Shown here: piece by piece, positions 1 to 7,252 of the stretch | Numbering within the stretch: position 1 is the first letter of the stretch | Layout: the number at the start of each line of letters is the position of its first letter | Assembly: GCA_031551135.1 (NCBI GenBank) | Contig: JAVBOA010000002.1 | Location: forward strand, 62,001 to 126,000 | Direction of reading: 5' to 3' | DNA length: 64,000 nt | From: JAITVM01 sp031551135 | Lineage (GTDB): Bacteria > Bacillota > Clostridia > Lachnospirales > JAITVM01 | Position numbers and translations under genes: made by a program | The notes under the pieces: generated by a model | Databases searched by the model: none | What the model was told of the DNA's origin: nothing | The model's input: only the letters and a program-made list of their open reading frames with translations

Positions 1-565
1 TTTCTCTGATTACGGCAATTTTTCGGTTGCCGAGGTTCGAATATAAATGATTCAAAGTTTTCATTAAATGATGCGGAGATTCGTAAATAACAATCGTTCG
101 GGTTTCGTCTTTGATTTCATTGGTAATATACTCGAGTTCTTTTTTATCGGTCGGCAAAAATCCCTCAAATACATAACGTCTGGTCGAAAGCCCTGAAAGT
201 ACCAGCGCGGTTACAAGTGCTGTCGGGCCGGGAGCCGCAGTTACTTTAATATTATTTTCATAGCAAAGCTTTATTAAATCCTCGCCGGGGTCAGAAATTC
301 CCGGCATTCCGGCATCAGAGACCAGCGCAATATTTTTTCCCGCCAAAATCTCTTCGATGAGTTTCATTCCCTTAATTTTTTTATTATGCTCATGATAAGA
401 AGTCAGAGGTGTTGAGATTCCAAAATGATTCAATAATTTTGCGCTATGCCGCGTGTCCTCAGCCGCAATCAAATCCACTTCTTTTAATAAACTAAGCACT
501 CTTAAAGAAATATCCTCAAGATTTCCGATTGGGGTTCCGCAAATATATAAAATGCCCTTTTCCAT
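1..565 (-). CDS. rsmI: 16S rRNA 2'-O-ribose C1402 methyltransferase RsmI, C-terminus cut by window edge
   Basis: RsmI methylates the 2'-O of C1402 in 16S rRNA in the ribosome decoding centre, using SAM. About 188 N-terminal residues are inside the window; the remainder lies beyond position 1. The reading frame starts MEKGILYICGTPIGNLEDIS, the N-terminal tetrapyrrole-methylase-type signature of this family. It continues with AAEDTRHSAKLLNHFGI, SYHEHN, SDAGMPGISDPGEDL and AAPGPTALVTALVLSGL, all classic RsmI blocks. The ATG at 565 is preceded by GGTGA. It lies 12 nt after the trmN6-like gene on the same strand. The pair matches the yabB-yabC arrangement common in Firmicutes, so the two are probably one operon. 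Identification is very secure. Confidence 0.95.
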   Translation of the reverse strand, partial: MEKGILYICGTPIGNLEDISLRVLSLLKEVDLIAAEDTRHSAKLLNHFGISTPLTSYHEHNKKIKGMKLIEEILAGKNIALVSDAGMPGISDPGEDLIKLCYENNIKVTAAPGPTALVTALVLSGLSTRRYVFEGFLPTDKKELEYITNEIKDETRTIVIYESPHHLMKTLNHLYSNLGNRKIAVIRE

Positions 566-577
566 ATAATCACCAAA

Positions 578-1324
578 TTATTCATAATATATTTTATTTA
601 TTTCGCTTGTATATTTTCCGTCGCCGTCATACATTATCAATGGCTTTAAAACTTTAAGATTTGGCTTTCCGTTTCGAACCGCTTCGATTAAAACCATTGT
701 CGGCTCTTTATCTATTTTCGGATGAACAAAGCGCATTAATTTCGGCTGAAGATTATATTTTGCCAAAGTTACTATAATTTCCGAAAGCCTTTGCGGTCTA
801 TGTATTAAATAAAACCTGCCGTTTGTTTTCAAAAGCTTGGAAGCGTTTGAAATAATATCCTCCAAATTGCATAAAACTTCATGGCGTGCGATTGTTTTGG
901 ATTCGAAATCGTTTTTCAGTCCGCTGTCCGATTTTATATACGGCGGATTAGAAGTAATAACATCAAAAGATGATTTTTTAAAAAGGCAGTCGGCGTTTTT
1001 TATATCACCGAAAATTATTTCCGCTTTTTCAGTAAGATTATTAAGCCTTATGCTTCTATTCGCCATTTCAACGCAATCTTCTTGAATTTCAAGTCCATAA
1101 AAAAATTTACCCTCTGTTTTTGCCGTCAGCAAAATCGGAATAATCCCTGTTCCCGTTCCCAAATCAAGAGCTATTTCATTTTTATTGACTTTCGCAAAAT
1201 CCGATAATAACACCGCATCACAGCCAAAACAAAATTTTTCTGGATTTTGAATAATCTGCAAATTATTCCTGTGCAAATCGTCAACACGTTCATTTTCATT
1301 TATTTTAACATTATTAATTATCAT
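578..1324 (-). CDS. tRNA1(Val) (adenine-N6)-methyltransferase-like protein (TrmN6/YfiC/YabB family)
   Basis: A 248-residue class I SAM-dependent methyltransferase. Residues about 51-65 hold the SAM motif (LDLGTGTGIIPILL). The catalytic N6-adenine motif NPPY occurs at about 125-128 (TSNPPYIKSD). The N-terminus (FCFGCDAVLLSDFA) is typical of the YfiC/YabB group, which modifies A37 of tRNA1(Val) in E. coli. The exact substrate in Clostridia is inferred. The ATG at 1324 has AAGGT 7 nt upstream. The gene is followed 12 nt later by rsmI, as in many Firmicutes, so it is likely the upstream member of an RNA-modification operon. Confidence 0.88.
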   Translation of the reverse strand: MIINNVKINENERVDDLHRNNLQIIQNPEKFCFGCDAVLLSDFAKVNKNEIALDLGTGTGIIPILLTAKTEGKFFYGLEIQEDCVEMANRSIRLNNLTEKAEIIFGDIKNADCLFKKSSFDVITSNPPYIKSDSGLKNDFESKTIARHEVLCNLEDIISNASKLLKTNGRFYLIHRPQRLSEIIVTLAKYNLQPKLMRFVHPKIDKEPTMVLIEAVRNGKPNLKVLKPLIMYDGDGKYTSEINKIYYE

Positions 1325-1349
1325 ATCGTTTACCTTTTTCGAAATTTTA

Positions 1350-1389
1350 AAGCAAAAGCGGCTTGAATTTTAAAGGATTCAAACCGCTT
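1350..1389 (-). terminator. Rho-independent terminator after the small RNA
   Basis: The minus strand reads AAGCGGTTTGAATC, a short loop, then ATTCAAGCCGCTT and a T-rich tail (TTGCTTTAAAA). The strong stem directly follows the 3' end of the candidate small RNA at 1400 and sits upstream of the trmN6-like gene. Confidence 0.65.
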
Positions 1390-1399
1390 ATACTTTTGA

Positions 1400-1592
1400 T
1401 AAAAGACCTTGGAGGCTTGTATTAAAACAGCTTCTTAAGAAAGCCCGCTAAAAAGCTTTATTGTGTACTGCGGACGGGTGTGCACTATTTCCCATCCGTA
1501 TAGAAATATCATTCTATACTGTGTTTTGAAAAGTTCTTTTACTTCGCTTCTTTTTTAAGCTATTCGGGTTTAGACTACCCCCAAAGTCTTTT
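1400..1592 (-). ncRNA. Candidate structured small RNA, 193 nt, 6S-like layout
   Basis: The intergenic stretch between nifJ and the trmN6-like gene is closed by a long-range stem. On the minus strand the 5' end AAAAGACTTTGG pairs with the 3' end CCAAGGTCTTTT. Inside are two local hairpins: GTATAGAA/TTCTATAC and GGATGGG/CCCGTCC. An AGCTT/AAGCT pairing closes a large central bubble. A minus-strand promoter fits 7-8 nt upstream (TTGAAA at 1624-1629, 18 bp, TATTTT at 1600-1605), and a terminator follows at 1350-1389. The length of about 190 nt and the closing stem, bubble and terminal hairpin resemble 6S RNA (ssrS), but I cannot confirm that family without a covariance search. It could be another structured RNA. 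Confidence 0.45.
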
Positions 1593-1599
1593 AATCAAT

Positions 1600-1629
1600 A
1601 AAATATTATTTTTAAAATTTATTTTTCAA
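1600..1629 (-). promoter_or_regulatory. Promoter for the candidate small RNA
   Basis: On the minus strand, TTGAAA, an 18-bp spacer and TATTTT end 7-8 nt before the closing stem of the candidate RNA. The region is very AT-rich, so chance matches are possible. Confidence 0.35.
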
Positions 1630-1652
1630 AATTTAATTATTGAAATCTAATT

Positions 1653-4600
1653 TTATAATATATGATTATCGGAAAGTTTTTTATACATTTCATATTTAGC
1701 TTTCGCATCGATAGCGGCTTCGCCGAATAATTTGTCGGCAAGCTCAGGATTCGAGCGTTTTAATGTAGTGTATCTGTTTTCCGAATTTATAAATTCAATA
1801 AAATCTGCGGTCGGCTCTTTAGAATCCAGAACAAACGGATTTTTGCCGTCTTCGGCCAAAACCGGATTGTATCTGAACAAATGCCAATAACCGGACTCTA
1901 CAGCGCGTTTTCCCTCACGCTGAGTAAGACCCATATTGATACCGTGAGCGATACAAGGAGCATATGCAATCACAAGAGAAGGTCCCGGATAAGCTTCAGC
2001 CTCTAAAAGAGCTTTGATGAGCTGATTTTGGTTAGAACCGATAGCAACCTGCGCAACATAAACATAGCCGTAAGTCATAGCCATCATTGCAAGGTTTTTC
2101 TTGCGGATTTTTTTACCCGAAGCCGCAAATTTTGCAATTGCGCCCTGCGGTGTTGATTTTGAGTTTTGACCGCCGGTATTGGAGTAAACTTCTGTATCAT
2201 ATACAAAAATATTTACATCCTCACCGGAAGCCAAAACGTGATCAAGTCCGCCGTAACCAATATCATATGCCCAGCCGTCTCCGCCGAAAATCCATTGTGA
2301 TTTTTTCACAAGATGATCGGCGTTGTGTACAATTTCTTCTGCAATTTTTTGGGCTTCTCCGCCGCAATTGCAGTTTTTGAGAATTTCAACAAGTTTGGCA
2401 GCAGCAACTTTAGAGCCGTTACCATTGTTAAAATTATTTGACCATTCGGAAATTGCTTCTTTAAGCTCGTCTTTTACGCCAAGCTCAAGAAGTCTGTTTG
2501 CTTTTTCCAAAAGTCCCTCTCTGATTTGTTTTACACCAAGCGCCATACCAAGTCCGTATTCGGCATTATCCTCAAATAATGAATTTGCCCAAGCCGGACC
2601 TTGACCTTTGTTATTTGTTGTATAAGGTGTGGAAGGCGCAGAACCACCCCAGATTGACGAGCAACCTGTAGCGTTCGCAATATACATTCTATCACCAAAA
2701 AGCTGTGTGATAAGTTTTGTATACGGTGTTTCACCACAACCCGCACAAGCGCCGCTAAATTCAAAAAGCGGTTTTACAAATTGGCTGCCTTTTACAGTTT
2801 CCGGGGAAAGCGGAATTTGTTTTTCCGGCATATCTATAAGATAATCCCAATTCGCAATTTCGTTTGTTTGAGTTTCGATTGGCTTCATTACAAGTGCTTT
2901 GGTTTTTGCAGGGCAAACATCGGCGCAGTTGCCGCAGCCTGTACAATCCAAAGTTGAAACTTGAATCTTATATTGATATGTCTCCAATCCTTTGCCGACT
3001 GCTTTTTTTACAGCCATTCCCGAAGGAGCATTTTTTACATCCTCTTCGGTTAATAAGAACGGACGAATAGTAGCATGCGGGCAAACGTATGAACATTGGT
3101 TACATTGGATGCAATTTTCTGAAATCCACTCAGGTACATTAACAGCGATTCCTCGTTTTTCAAAAGCGGCTGTTCCCTGAGGGAAAGTACCGTCTTCACG
3201 GCCTTTGAAAGCAGAAACAGGAAGATCGTCTCCTTTTTGCGCGTTCATCGGCTCAACGATTTTTGTAATAAATTCAGGTTTTTCAATTTCTGTTTTTATT
3301 TCATCTACAGCGTTTGCCCATTCGGCAGGAACTTCGATTTCAACAATATCCGAAACTCCGCGGTCAACCGCCATATAGTTCATATTTACAATTTTGTCGC
3401 CTTTTTTGCCGTATGTTTTATAAATAGCTTCTTTCATATACTTAACGGCATCATCAATTGGTATAATATTAGCAAGCTTGAAAAACGCAGCTTGAAGCAC
3501 AGAATTTATTCTGTTGCCCAATCCGATTTCTTCTGCAACTTTTATACCATTTATAATATATAATTTTATTTTATGTTCTGCAATATATTTTTTCATTTTT
3601 GCAGGAAGTTTTGCATCTAATTCTTCTTTTGACCAAATACAGTTAAGAAGAAAAACTCCTCCGTCTTTCAAATCATCAACCATATCGTATTTGTCAACAT
3701 AAGACGGATTATGACATGCAACGAAATCCGCAGATTTTACTAAATACGGCGAACGAATCAAATTTTTTCCGAAGCGAAGATGCGAAGTCGTAATACCGCC
3801 GGATTTTTTGGAATCATACGCAAAATACGCTTGAGCGTACATATCTGTATGGTCGCCGATAATTTTTATCGAGTTTTTGTTGGCCCCAACTGTACCATCC
3901 GAGCCAAGACCCCAGAATTTACAGCTGATTGTGCCTTTTGGTGTAACATCAATATCTTTGGATTCTAGTGAAGTATTTGTAACGTCATCAACAATTCCGA
4001 CTGTAAAATGGTTTTTAGGTTCGGATTGTTTTAAATTTTCAAAAATCGCAAAAACTTGACCCGGCGTAAAATCTTTTGAGCCTAAGCCGTAGCGTCCGCC
4101 AACAATAAGCGGAGATTGAGATTTTTCAAAGAAAGATGTACAAACATCTTGATACAAAGGTTCGCCGATAGCTCCCGGCTCTTTGGTTCTATCCAAAACT
4201 GCTATTTTTTTAACAGATGAAGGTATAGCTTTAAGGAAATGCGCTATCGAAAACGGTCTGTATAAATGAACTTTAACAAGTCCGACTTTTTCGCCTTTTT
4301 CAGCTAAATAATCAATTGTTTCTTCTATTGTATCACAAGCCGAGCCCATAGCGATAATAATTCTGTCTGCGTCTGGAGCACCGTAATAATTAAATAAAGA
4401 ATAATTTTTTCCGGTTATTTTGTTTATTTCACCAAGATATTCTTCAACAACTTCCGGTATTTTTTCATAGAAAGTGTTGCAGGCTTCACGCGCCTGAAAG
4501 AAAATATCAGGGTTCTGTGCTGTTCCGCGAAGTGCAGGATGCTCAGGATTTAATGCATTTTTTCTAAATCTATCGATAGCGTCCCAGTCAACGATTTTTT

Positions 4601-5174
4601 TGATATCTTCATAATCGAGAACTTCAATTTTTTGAATTTCGGAAGAAGTACGGAAACCGTCGAAAAAGTGTAAAAACGGAACTCTTCCTTTTATTGCGGA
4701 AAGGTGAGCAACAGCGGCTAAATCCATCGCTTCCTGAACATTGTTGGAAGCGAGCATGGCAAAACCTGTTTGGCGGCAAGCCATAACGTCCGAATGATCA
4801 CCAAATATTGACAATGCGTGGCTTGCTAAAGCCCTTGCACTGACATGAAATACTCCCGGCAACAATTCTCCGGCAATTTTGTACATATTCGGAATCATAA
4901 GAAGCAGACCTTGAGAAGCAGTATAAGTTGTTGATAACGAACCGCTTGCCAACGCACCGTGAACAGTACCGGAAGCACCTGCTTCAGATTGCATTTCACA
5001 TACATTTACGATTTGGCCGAACATATTTGTTTTGCCGGTGGCAGCCCACTCATCAGTGTATTCTGCCATCGTTGAAGACGGAGTTATCGGATAAATACCC
5101 GCGACTTCTGTAAAGGCATAGGCGGCATAGGCAGCGGCCATATTACCATCCATTGTCTTCATTTCTTTAGACAT
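1653..5174 (-). CDS. nifJ: Pyruvate:ferredoxin (flavodoxin) oxidoreductase
   Basis: This enzyme oxidatively decarboxylates pyruvate to acetyl-CoA and CO2, reducing ferredoxin. It is the central pyruvate-cleaving enzyme of anaerobic Clostridia. The single chain is about 1173 aa, the usual length for the fused enzyme. Visible blocks, in order: the N-terminal TPP/pyrimidine-binding domain (GNMAAAYAAYAFTEVAGIYP), a transketolase-like C-terminal domain II, and two 4Fe-4S ferredoxin motifs (CIQCNQCSYVCP and CTGCGNCADVCP). Then come CAGCGE, which helps bind the proximal cluster, and the TPP/Mg motif GGDGWAYDIG with VYSNTGGQ. The ATG at 5174 is chosen because AAGGAGG lies 9 nt upstream. A longer open frame to 5240 has no ribosome site. 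It is probably monocistronic. Confidence 0.97.
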   Translation of the reverse strand: MSKEMKTMDGNMAAAYAAYAFTEVAGIYPITPSSTMAEYTDEWAATGKTNMFGQIVNVCEMQSEAGASGTVHGALASGSLSTTYTASQGLLLMIPNMYKIAGELLPGVFHVSARALASHALSIFGDHSDVMACRQTGFAMLASNNVQEAMDLAAVAHLSAIKGRVPFLHFFDGFRTSSEIQKIEVLDYEDIKKIVDWDAIDRFRKNALNPEHPALRGTAQNPDIFFQAREACNTFYEKIPEVVEEYLGEINKITGKNYSLFNYYGAPDADRIIIAMGSACDTIEETIDYLAEKGEKVGLVKVHLYRPFSIAHFLKAIPSSVKKIAVLDRTKEPGAIGEPLYQDVCTSFFEKSQSPLIVGGRYGLGSKDFTPGQVFAIFENLKQSEPKNHFTVGIVDDVTNTSLESKDIDVTPKGTISCKFWGLGSDGTVGANKNSIKIIGDHTDMYAQAYFAYDSKKSGGITTSHLRFGKNLIRSPYLVKSADFVACHNPSYVDKYDMVDDLKDGGVFLLNCIWSKEELDAKLPAKMKKYIAEHKIKLYIINGIKVAEEIGLGNRINSVLQAAFFKLANIIPIDDAVKYMKEAIYKTYGKKGDKIVNMNYMAVDRGVSDIVEIEVPAEWANAVDEIKTEIEKPEFITKIVEPMNAQKGDDLPVSAFKGREDGTFPQGTAAFEKRGIAVNVPEWISENCIQCNQCSYVCPHATIRPFLLTEEDVKNAPSGMAVKKAVGKGLETYQYKIQVSTLDCTGCGNCADVCPAKTKALVMKPIETQTNEIANWDYLIDMPEKQIPLSPETVKGSQFVKPLFEFSGACAGCGETPYTKLITQLFGDRMYIANATGCSSIWGGSAPSTPYTTNNKGQGPAWANSLFEDNAEYGLGMALGVKQIREGLLEKANRLLELGVKDELKEAISEWSNNFNNGNGSKVAAAKLVEILKNCNCGGEAQKIAEEIVHNADHLVKKSQWIFGGDGWAYDIGYGGLDHVLASGEDVNIFVYDTEVYSNTGGQNSKSTPQGAIAKFAASGKKIRKKNLAMMAMTYGYVYVAQVAIGSNQNQLIKALLEAEAYPGPSLVIAYAPCIAHGINMGLTQREGKRAVESGYWHLFRYNPVLAEDGKNPFVLDSKEPTADFIEFINSENRYTTLKRSNPELADKLFGEAAIDAKAKYEMYKKLSDNHIL

Positions 5175-5933
5175 TTGAAATTTCCTCCTTAAAAGTTTTG
5201 AATCTAACAATTTCGCATTCTTTACAAACACAAATGGCAATGCTTAGAATTATAGAAATTGCTTATGTCCGCAAATGATTATATTTCCTTTATAAAATTA
5301 TTTTCCCGCAAAATAAAATTTTTGCTTAGGCATGAGAAAACGGTAAAGGCGCACCGATAAAATTTTATAAAGATTGCTATAACCAATGCAATAAAACAGA
5401 ATTTGAAATTAGGCTTTTCAAATCTGTTTTTTATGAAATGACATTCATTGAATGAAATGAAGTTTTGATTAGAATCTTTGATTAGAATCATAATTACAAA
5501 ATATATACTTAGGCTACACATTATTTGTAATATTATTCTCCATACTCTATCAAAGAATGTCATTAATAAACATCTTTTCCCGTAAGTGCCGGGTTTAATA
5601 CAAATTTCTTAAAACTAAGTATATTGTATACAAAAATATTATACCATATATATCTCAAAAAAAATCAATTTTTATATTATTATATATTTTTGTACAAACA
5701 TCATAAAAAATAGCTTTTTTTATACATTCTTTGCAAATAATTAATATCAGTATAGCTATAAAATGCTAATTTTGTATAAATCGAAAGAGTTTCTGGATGA
5801 GTATTATTTTAAAAAAGTGAATACAAATACTGCTGTATAAAAAAATTATACCATTTTTTATCAAATAAGAGCAAAAAAATAAATTTTGGATGCAATAATA
5901 TTTCCATTCTAAACGATAGAAAAATGAAATAAA

Positions 5934-6117
5934 GTGGTTTGATTTTTTACCGACTAATACTAATTCCCATTTGATTTGTAGAAAAAAATTTTCACAACGA
6001 AGTGTTCCGCGCAACGCTTCACGCGCGGAATGAAATATTTTTTTCTATTCTCTAAAAGGGAAATAGTATAAAATATTTTGCTTTGAAGATATATAAAATC
6101 AAGAAAAATCAAACCGC
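5934..6117. repeat. Family B repeat with a family A element inserted in it
   Basis: The left end GTGGTTTGATTTTTTACC and right end GAAAAATCAAACCGC are inverted copies of each other. The same ends occur at 15826-15893 and 34197-34276. Family A copy 5957-6069 sits between them, close to the left end, so A apparently inserted into B. Confidence 0.6.
5957..6069 (+). repeat. Family A palindromic repeat, long form
   Basis: Begins ATACTAATTCCCATTTG and ends AAAAGGGAAATAGTAT. The CCC in the left arm is matched by GGG in the right arm, unlike the TTTTCA/TGAAAA copies elsewhere, so the arms have changed together. The core has the usual runs of A and T with an inner GCGCG stem. Confidence 0.85.
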
Positions 6118-6161
6118 AAAGTAATCAATATATAGTTAAAATGCTATAGCATAAATTTCAT

Positions 6162-6647
6162 CTATTTTTCTGTGTATTCATCTGCTAAATTTCTTAATCC
6201 CTCTCCGTCAACCCGATATACCGTCCACTCCTCCATGGGCTTTGCTCCCAAAGATAAATAAAAATCAATACTCGATTTATTCCAATCCAAGCACCACCAC
6301 TCAAGCCGACCGCAGCCTCTTTCCACGGCGATTTTAGCCAATTGTTTAAGCAATGCTCTTCCATAGCCTAAACCGCGGTATTTTGGTTTGACAAACAAAT
6401 CTTCGAGATAAATACCGGATCTCCCTAAAAATGTAGAAAAATTATGAAAAAATAAAGCGAACCCCAATTCTTCGCCATCTTCTACCGCAAAAATTACTTC
6501 CGCCTTTTTCTGCTTGAAAATCCACTCTTCCAATAATTCTTCTGTTGCCACTACTTCATCAAGCATTTTTTCATATTCCGCCAATTCCTTAATAAAATGC
6601 AAAATTAATGCGCTGTCCGACGGTACAGCATATCGAAAAGATAACAT
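6162..6647 (-). CDS. GNAT acetyltransferase, diamine/spermidine N-acetyltransferase-like
   Basis: A 161-residue GNAT protein that probably moves acetyl from acetyl-CoA to an amine of a polyamine, diamine or lysine analogue. The acetyl-CoA motif is at about 90-107 (YRGLGYGRALLKQLA), preceded by LEDLFVKP. The block GCGRLEWWCLDWNKSSIDFY and the ending GAKPMEEWTVYRV closely follow the SSAT/thialysine acetyltransferase group. That makes diamine acetylation more likely than ribosomal-protein or drug acetylation. The ATG at 6647 has AAGGAG 8 nt upstream. It stands alone, between a repeat-rich gap and the ybaK remnant. Confidence 0.82.
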   Translation of the reverse strand: MLSFRYAVPSDSALILHFIKELAEYEKMLDEVVATEELLEEWIFKQKKAEVIFAVEDGEELGFALFFHNFSTFLGRSGIYLEDLFVKPKYRGLGYGRALLKQLAKIAVERGCGRLEWWCLDWNKSSIDFYLSLGAKPMEEWTVYRVDGEGLRNLADEYTEK

Positions 6648-6681
6648 AATTTTTCTCCTTTATTCAATTTTCCTCAAAGCC

Positions 6682-6701
6682 TATGTAATACTAATTTTCA
6701 T
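6682..6701. repeat. Solo terminal fragment of a family A repeat
   Basis: AATACTAATTTTCATTTGAT is the left end of a family A element with no matching right end nearby. It begins exactly where the ybaK-like coding sequence is lost. Confidence 0.55.
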
Positions 6702-6885
6702 TTGATTTTCCTACAGTAACAAGAGTTTTAAAGAGTATTTCCGGATTCCGCCCAAGGTGATTTGCAACATCAACTGCGTTTACTAATTTCTCATCATATG
6801 TATAATATTCGTATTCTATTTTTTTACTTTCAAGTATGCGCATTACATTGGTTTTATCGATTTTCTTGCTTATAATTATCACCAT
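6691..6885 (-). pseudogene. Truncated Cys-tRNA(Pro)/Cys-tRNA(Cys) deacylase-like gene (YbaK/EbsC family)
   Basis: The intact family members are about 155 aa and hydrolyse misacylated tRNA(Pro). Only about the first 60 residues remain. KIDKTNVMRILESKKIEYEY and the following VDVANHLGRNPEILFKTLVT block align with the YbaK N-terminus. The frame then runs into GKSNEN and a stop. The last codons before the stop are the terminus of a family A repeat (6682-6701), so the C-terminal half, including most of the active site, is missing. The ATG at 6885 has no strong ribosome site. It is most probably a dead remnant created by a deletion ending at the repeat. Confidence 0.75.
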
Positions 6886-7003
6886 TTCTTTATCAATTTT
6901 TATAACACTACTATAGATTAGCACATTTCAAAAAATCCTGTTGACTTTTTTGTAATAAAAAAAGCGGAATAAAACTAAATAACATATTGGATAAATTTTG
7001 TAG

Positions 7004-7032
7004 TTTACAATATATAATTTAAATGCTATACT
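7004..7032 (+). promoter_or_regulatory. Promoter of the riboswitch-controlled P-type ATPase
   Basis: TTTACA (7004-7009), a 17-bp spacer, and TATACT (7027-7032). This puts the transcript start near 7039, just before the Mn2+ aptamer. Confidence 0.6.
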
Positions 7033-7047
7033 TTCGAAACAATAAAA

Positions 7048-7181
7048 TATACTCGTGAGGGAGTAGTTTGCGCATGCTTTATTGCGTGACAAGTCAACAT
7101 ACTGACCAATGCGGTCTGGCTTGTCTTAAAGAACGAGACTCATGTATGACTTCTAAATCATGCATGGTCTTTTATTTTTTT
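7048..7181 (+). ncRNA. yybP-ykoY manganese riboswitch with terminator
   Basis: The leader shows the conserved pieces of the Mn2+-sensing yybP-ykoY class in order: ACTCGTGAGGGAGTAG, then GTCAACATACT, then GAACGAGACT. CTCGT (7052-7056) pairs with ACGAG (7132-7136) as the closing helix. The 3' aptamer strand overlaps an intrinsic terminator: GACTCATGTATGA (7138-7150) pairs with TCATGCATGGTC, followed by a T-rich run to 7181. Known members switch on when Mn2+ binds and usually control metal exporters. Here Mn2+ binding should block the terminator and turn on the ATPase. Confidence 0.88.
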
Positions 7182-7184
7182 GGG

Positions 7185-7216
7185 CTCAAATATGGCTTTT
7201 GAAAGTCATGCTTGAG
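7185..7216 (+). promoter_or_regulatory. Second hairpin between riboswitch terminator and ATPase start
   Basis: CTCAAATATGGCTTT pairs with AAAGTCATGCTTGAG, followed by TCTATTTTA. It lies after the riboswitch terminator and before the ATG at 7253. It could be a second terminator or a leader stabiliser; its role is not evident from sequence. Confidence 0.45.
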
Positions 7217-7252
7217 TCTATTTTATTGAATAAAAAAATTGGAATGATAAAA

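Larger units (their letters stand above)
5175..6161. other. Gene-free gap with one nested repeat
   Basis: About 990 bp between nifJ and the GNAT gene. I find no coding sequence with a ribosome site. An open frame at 5279-5563 (minus) has no Shine-Dalgarno and no family resemblance, and another at 5766-6014 is repeat DNA. A TATAAT at 5249-5254 (minus) could be the nifJ -10 box but lacks a good -35. The right part holds a family B repeat carrying a family A copy. A degenerate A-like piece lies near 5894-5920. The rest is AT-rich and featureless. Confidence 0.6.

Noticed and set aside
5279..5563. 94-aa open frame on the minus strand upstream of nifJ
   Set aside because: No ribosome-binding site, no recognisable family, AT-driven hydrophobic composition; probably chance.
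5766..6014. 82-aa open frame on the minus strand
   Set aside because: It reads through family A repeat DNA; the same peptide start appears upstream of pfkA for the same reason.
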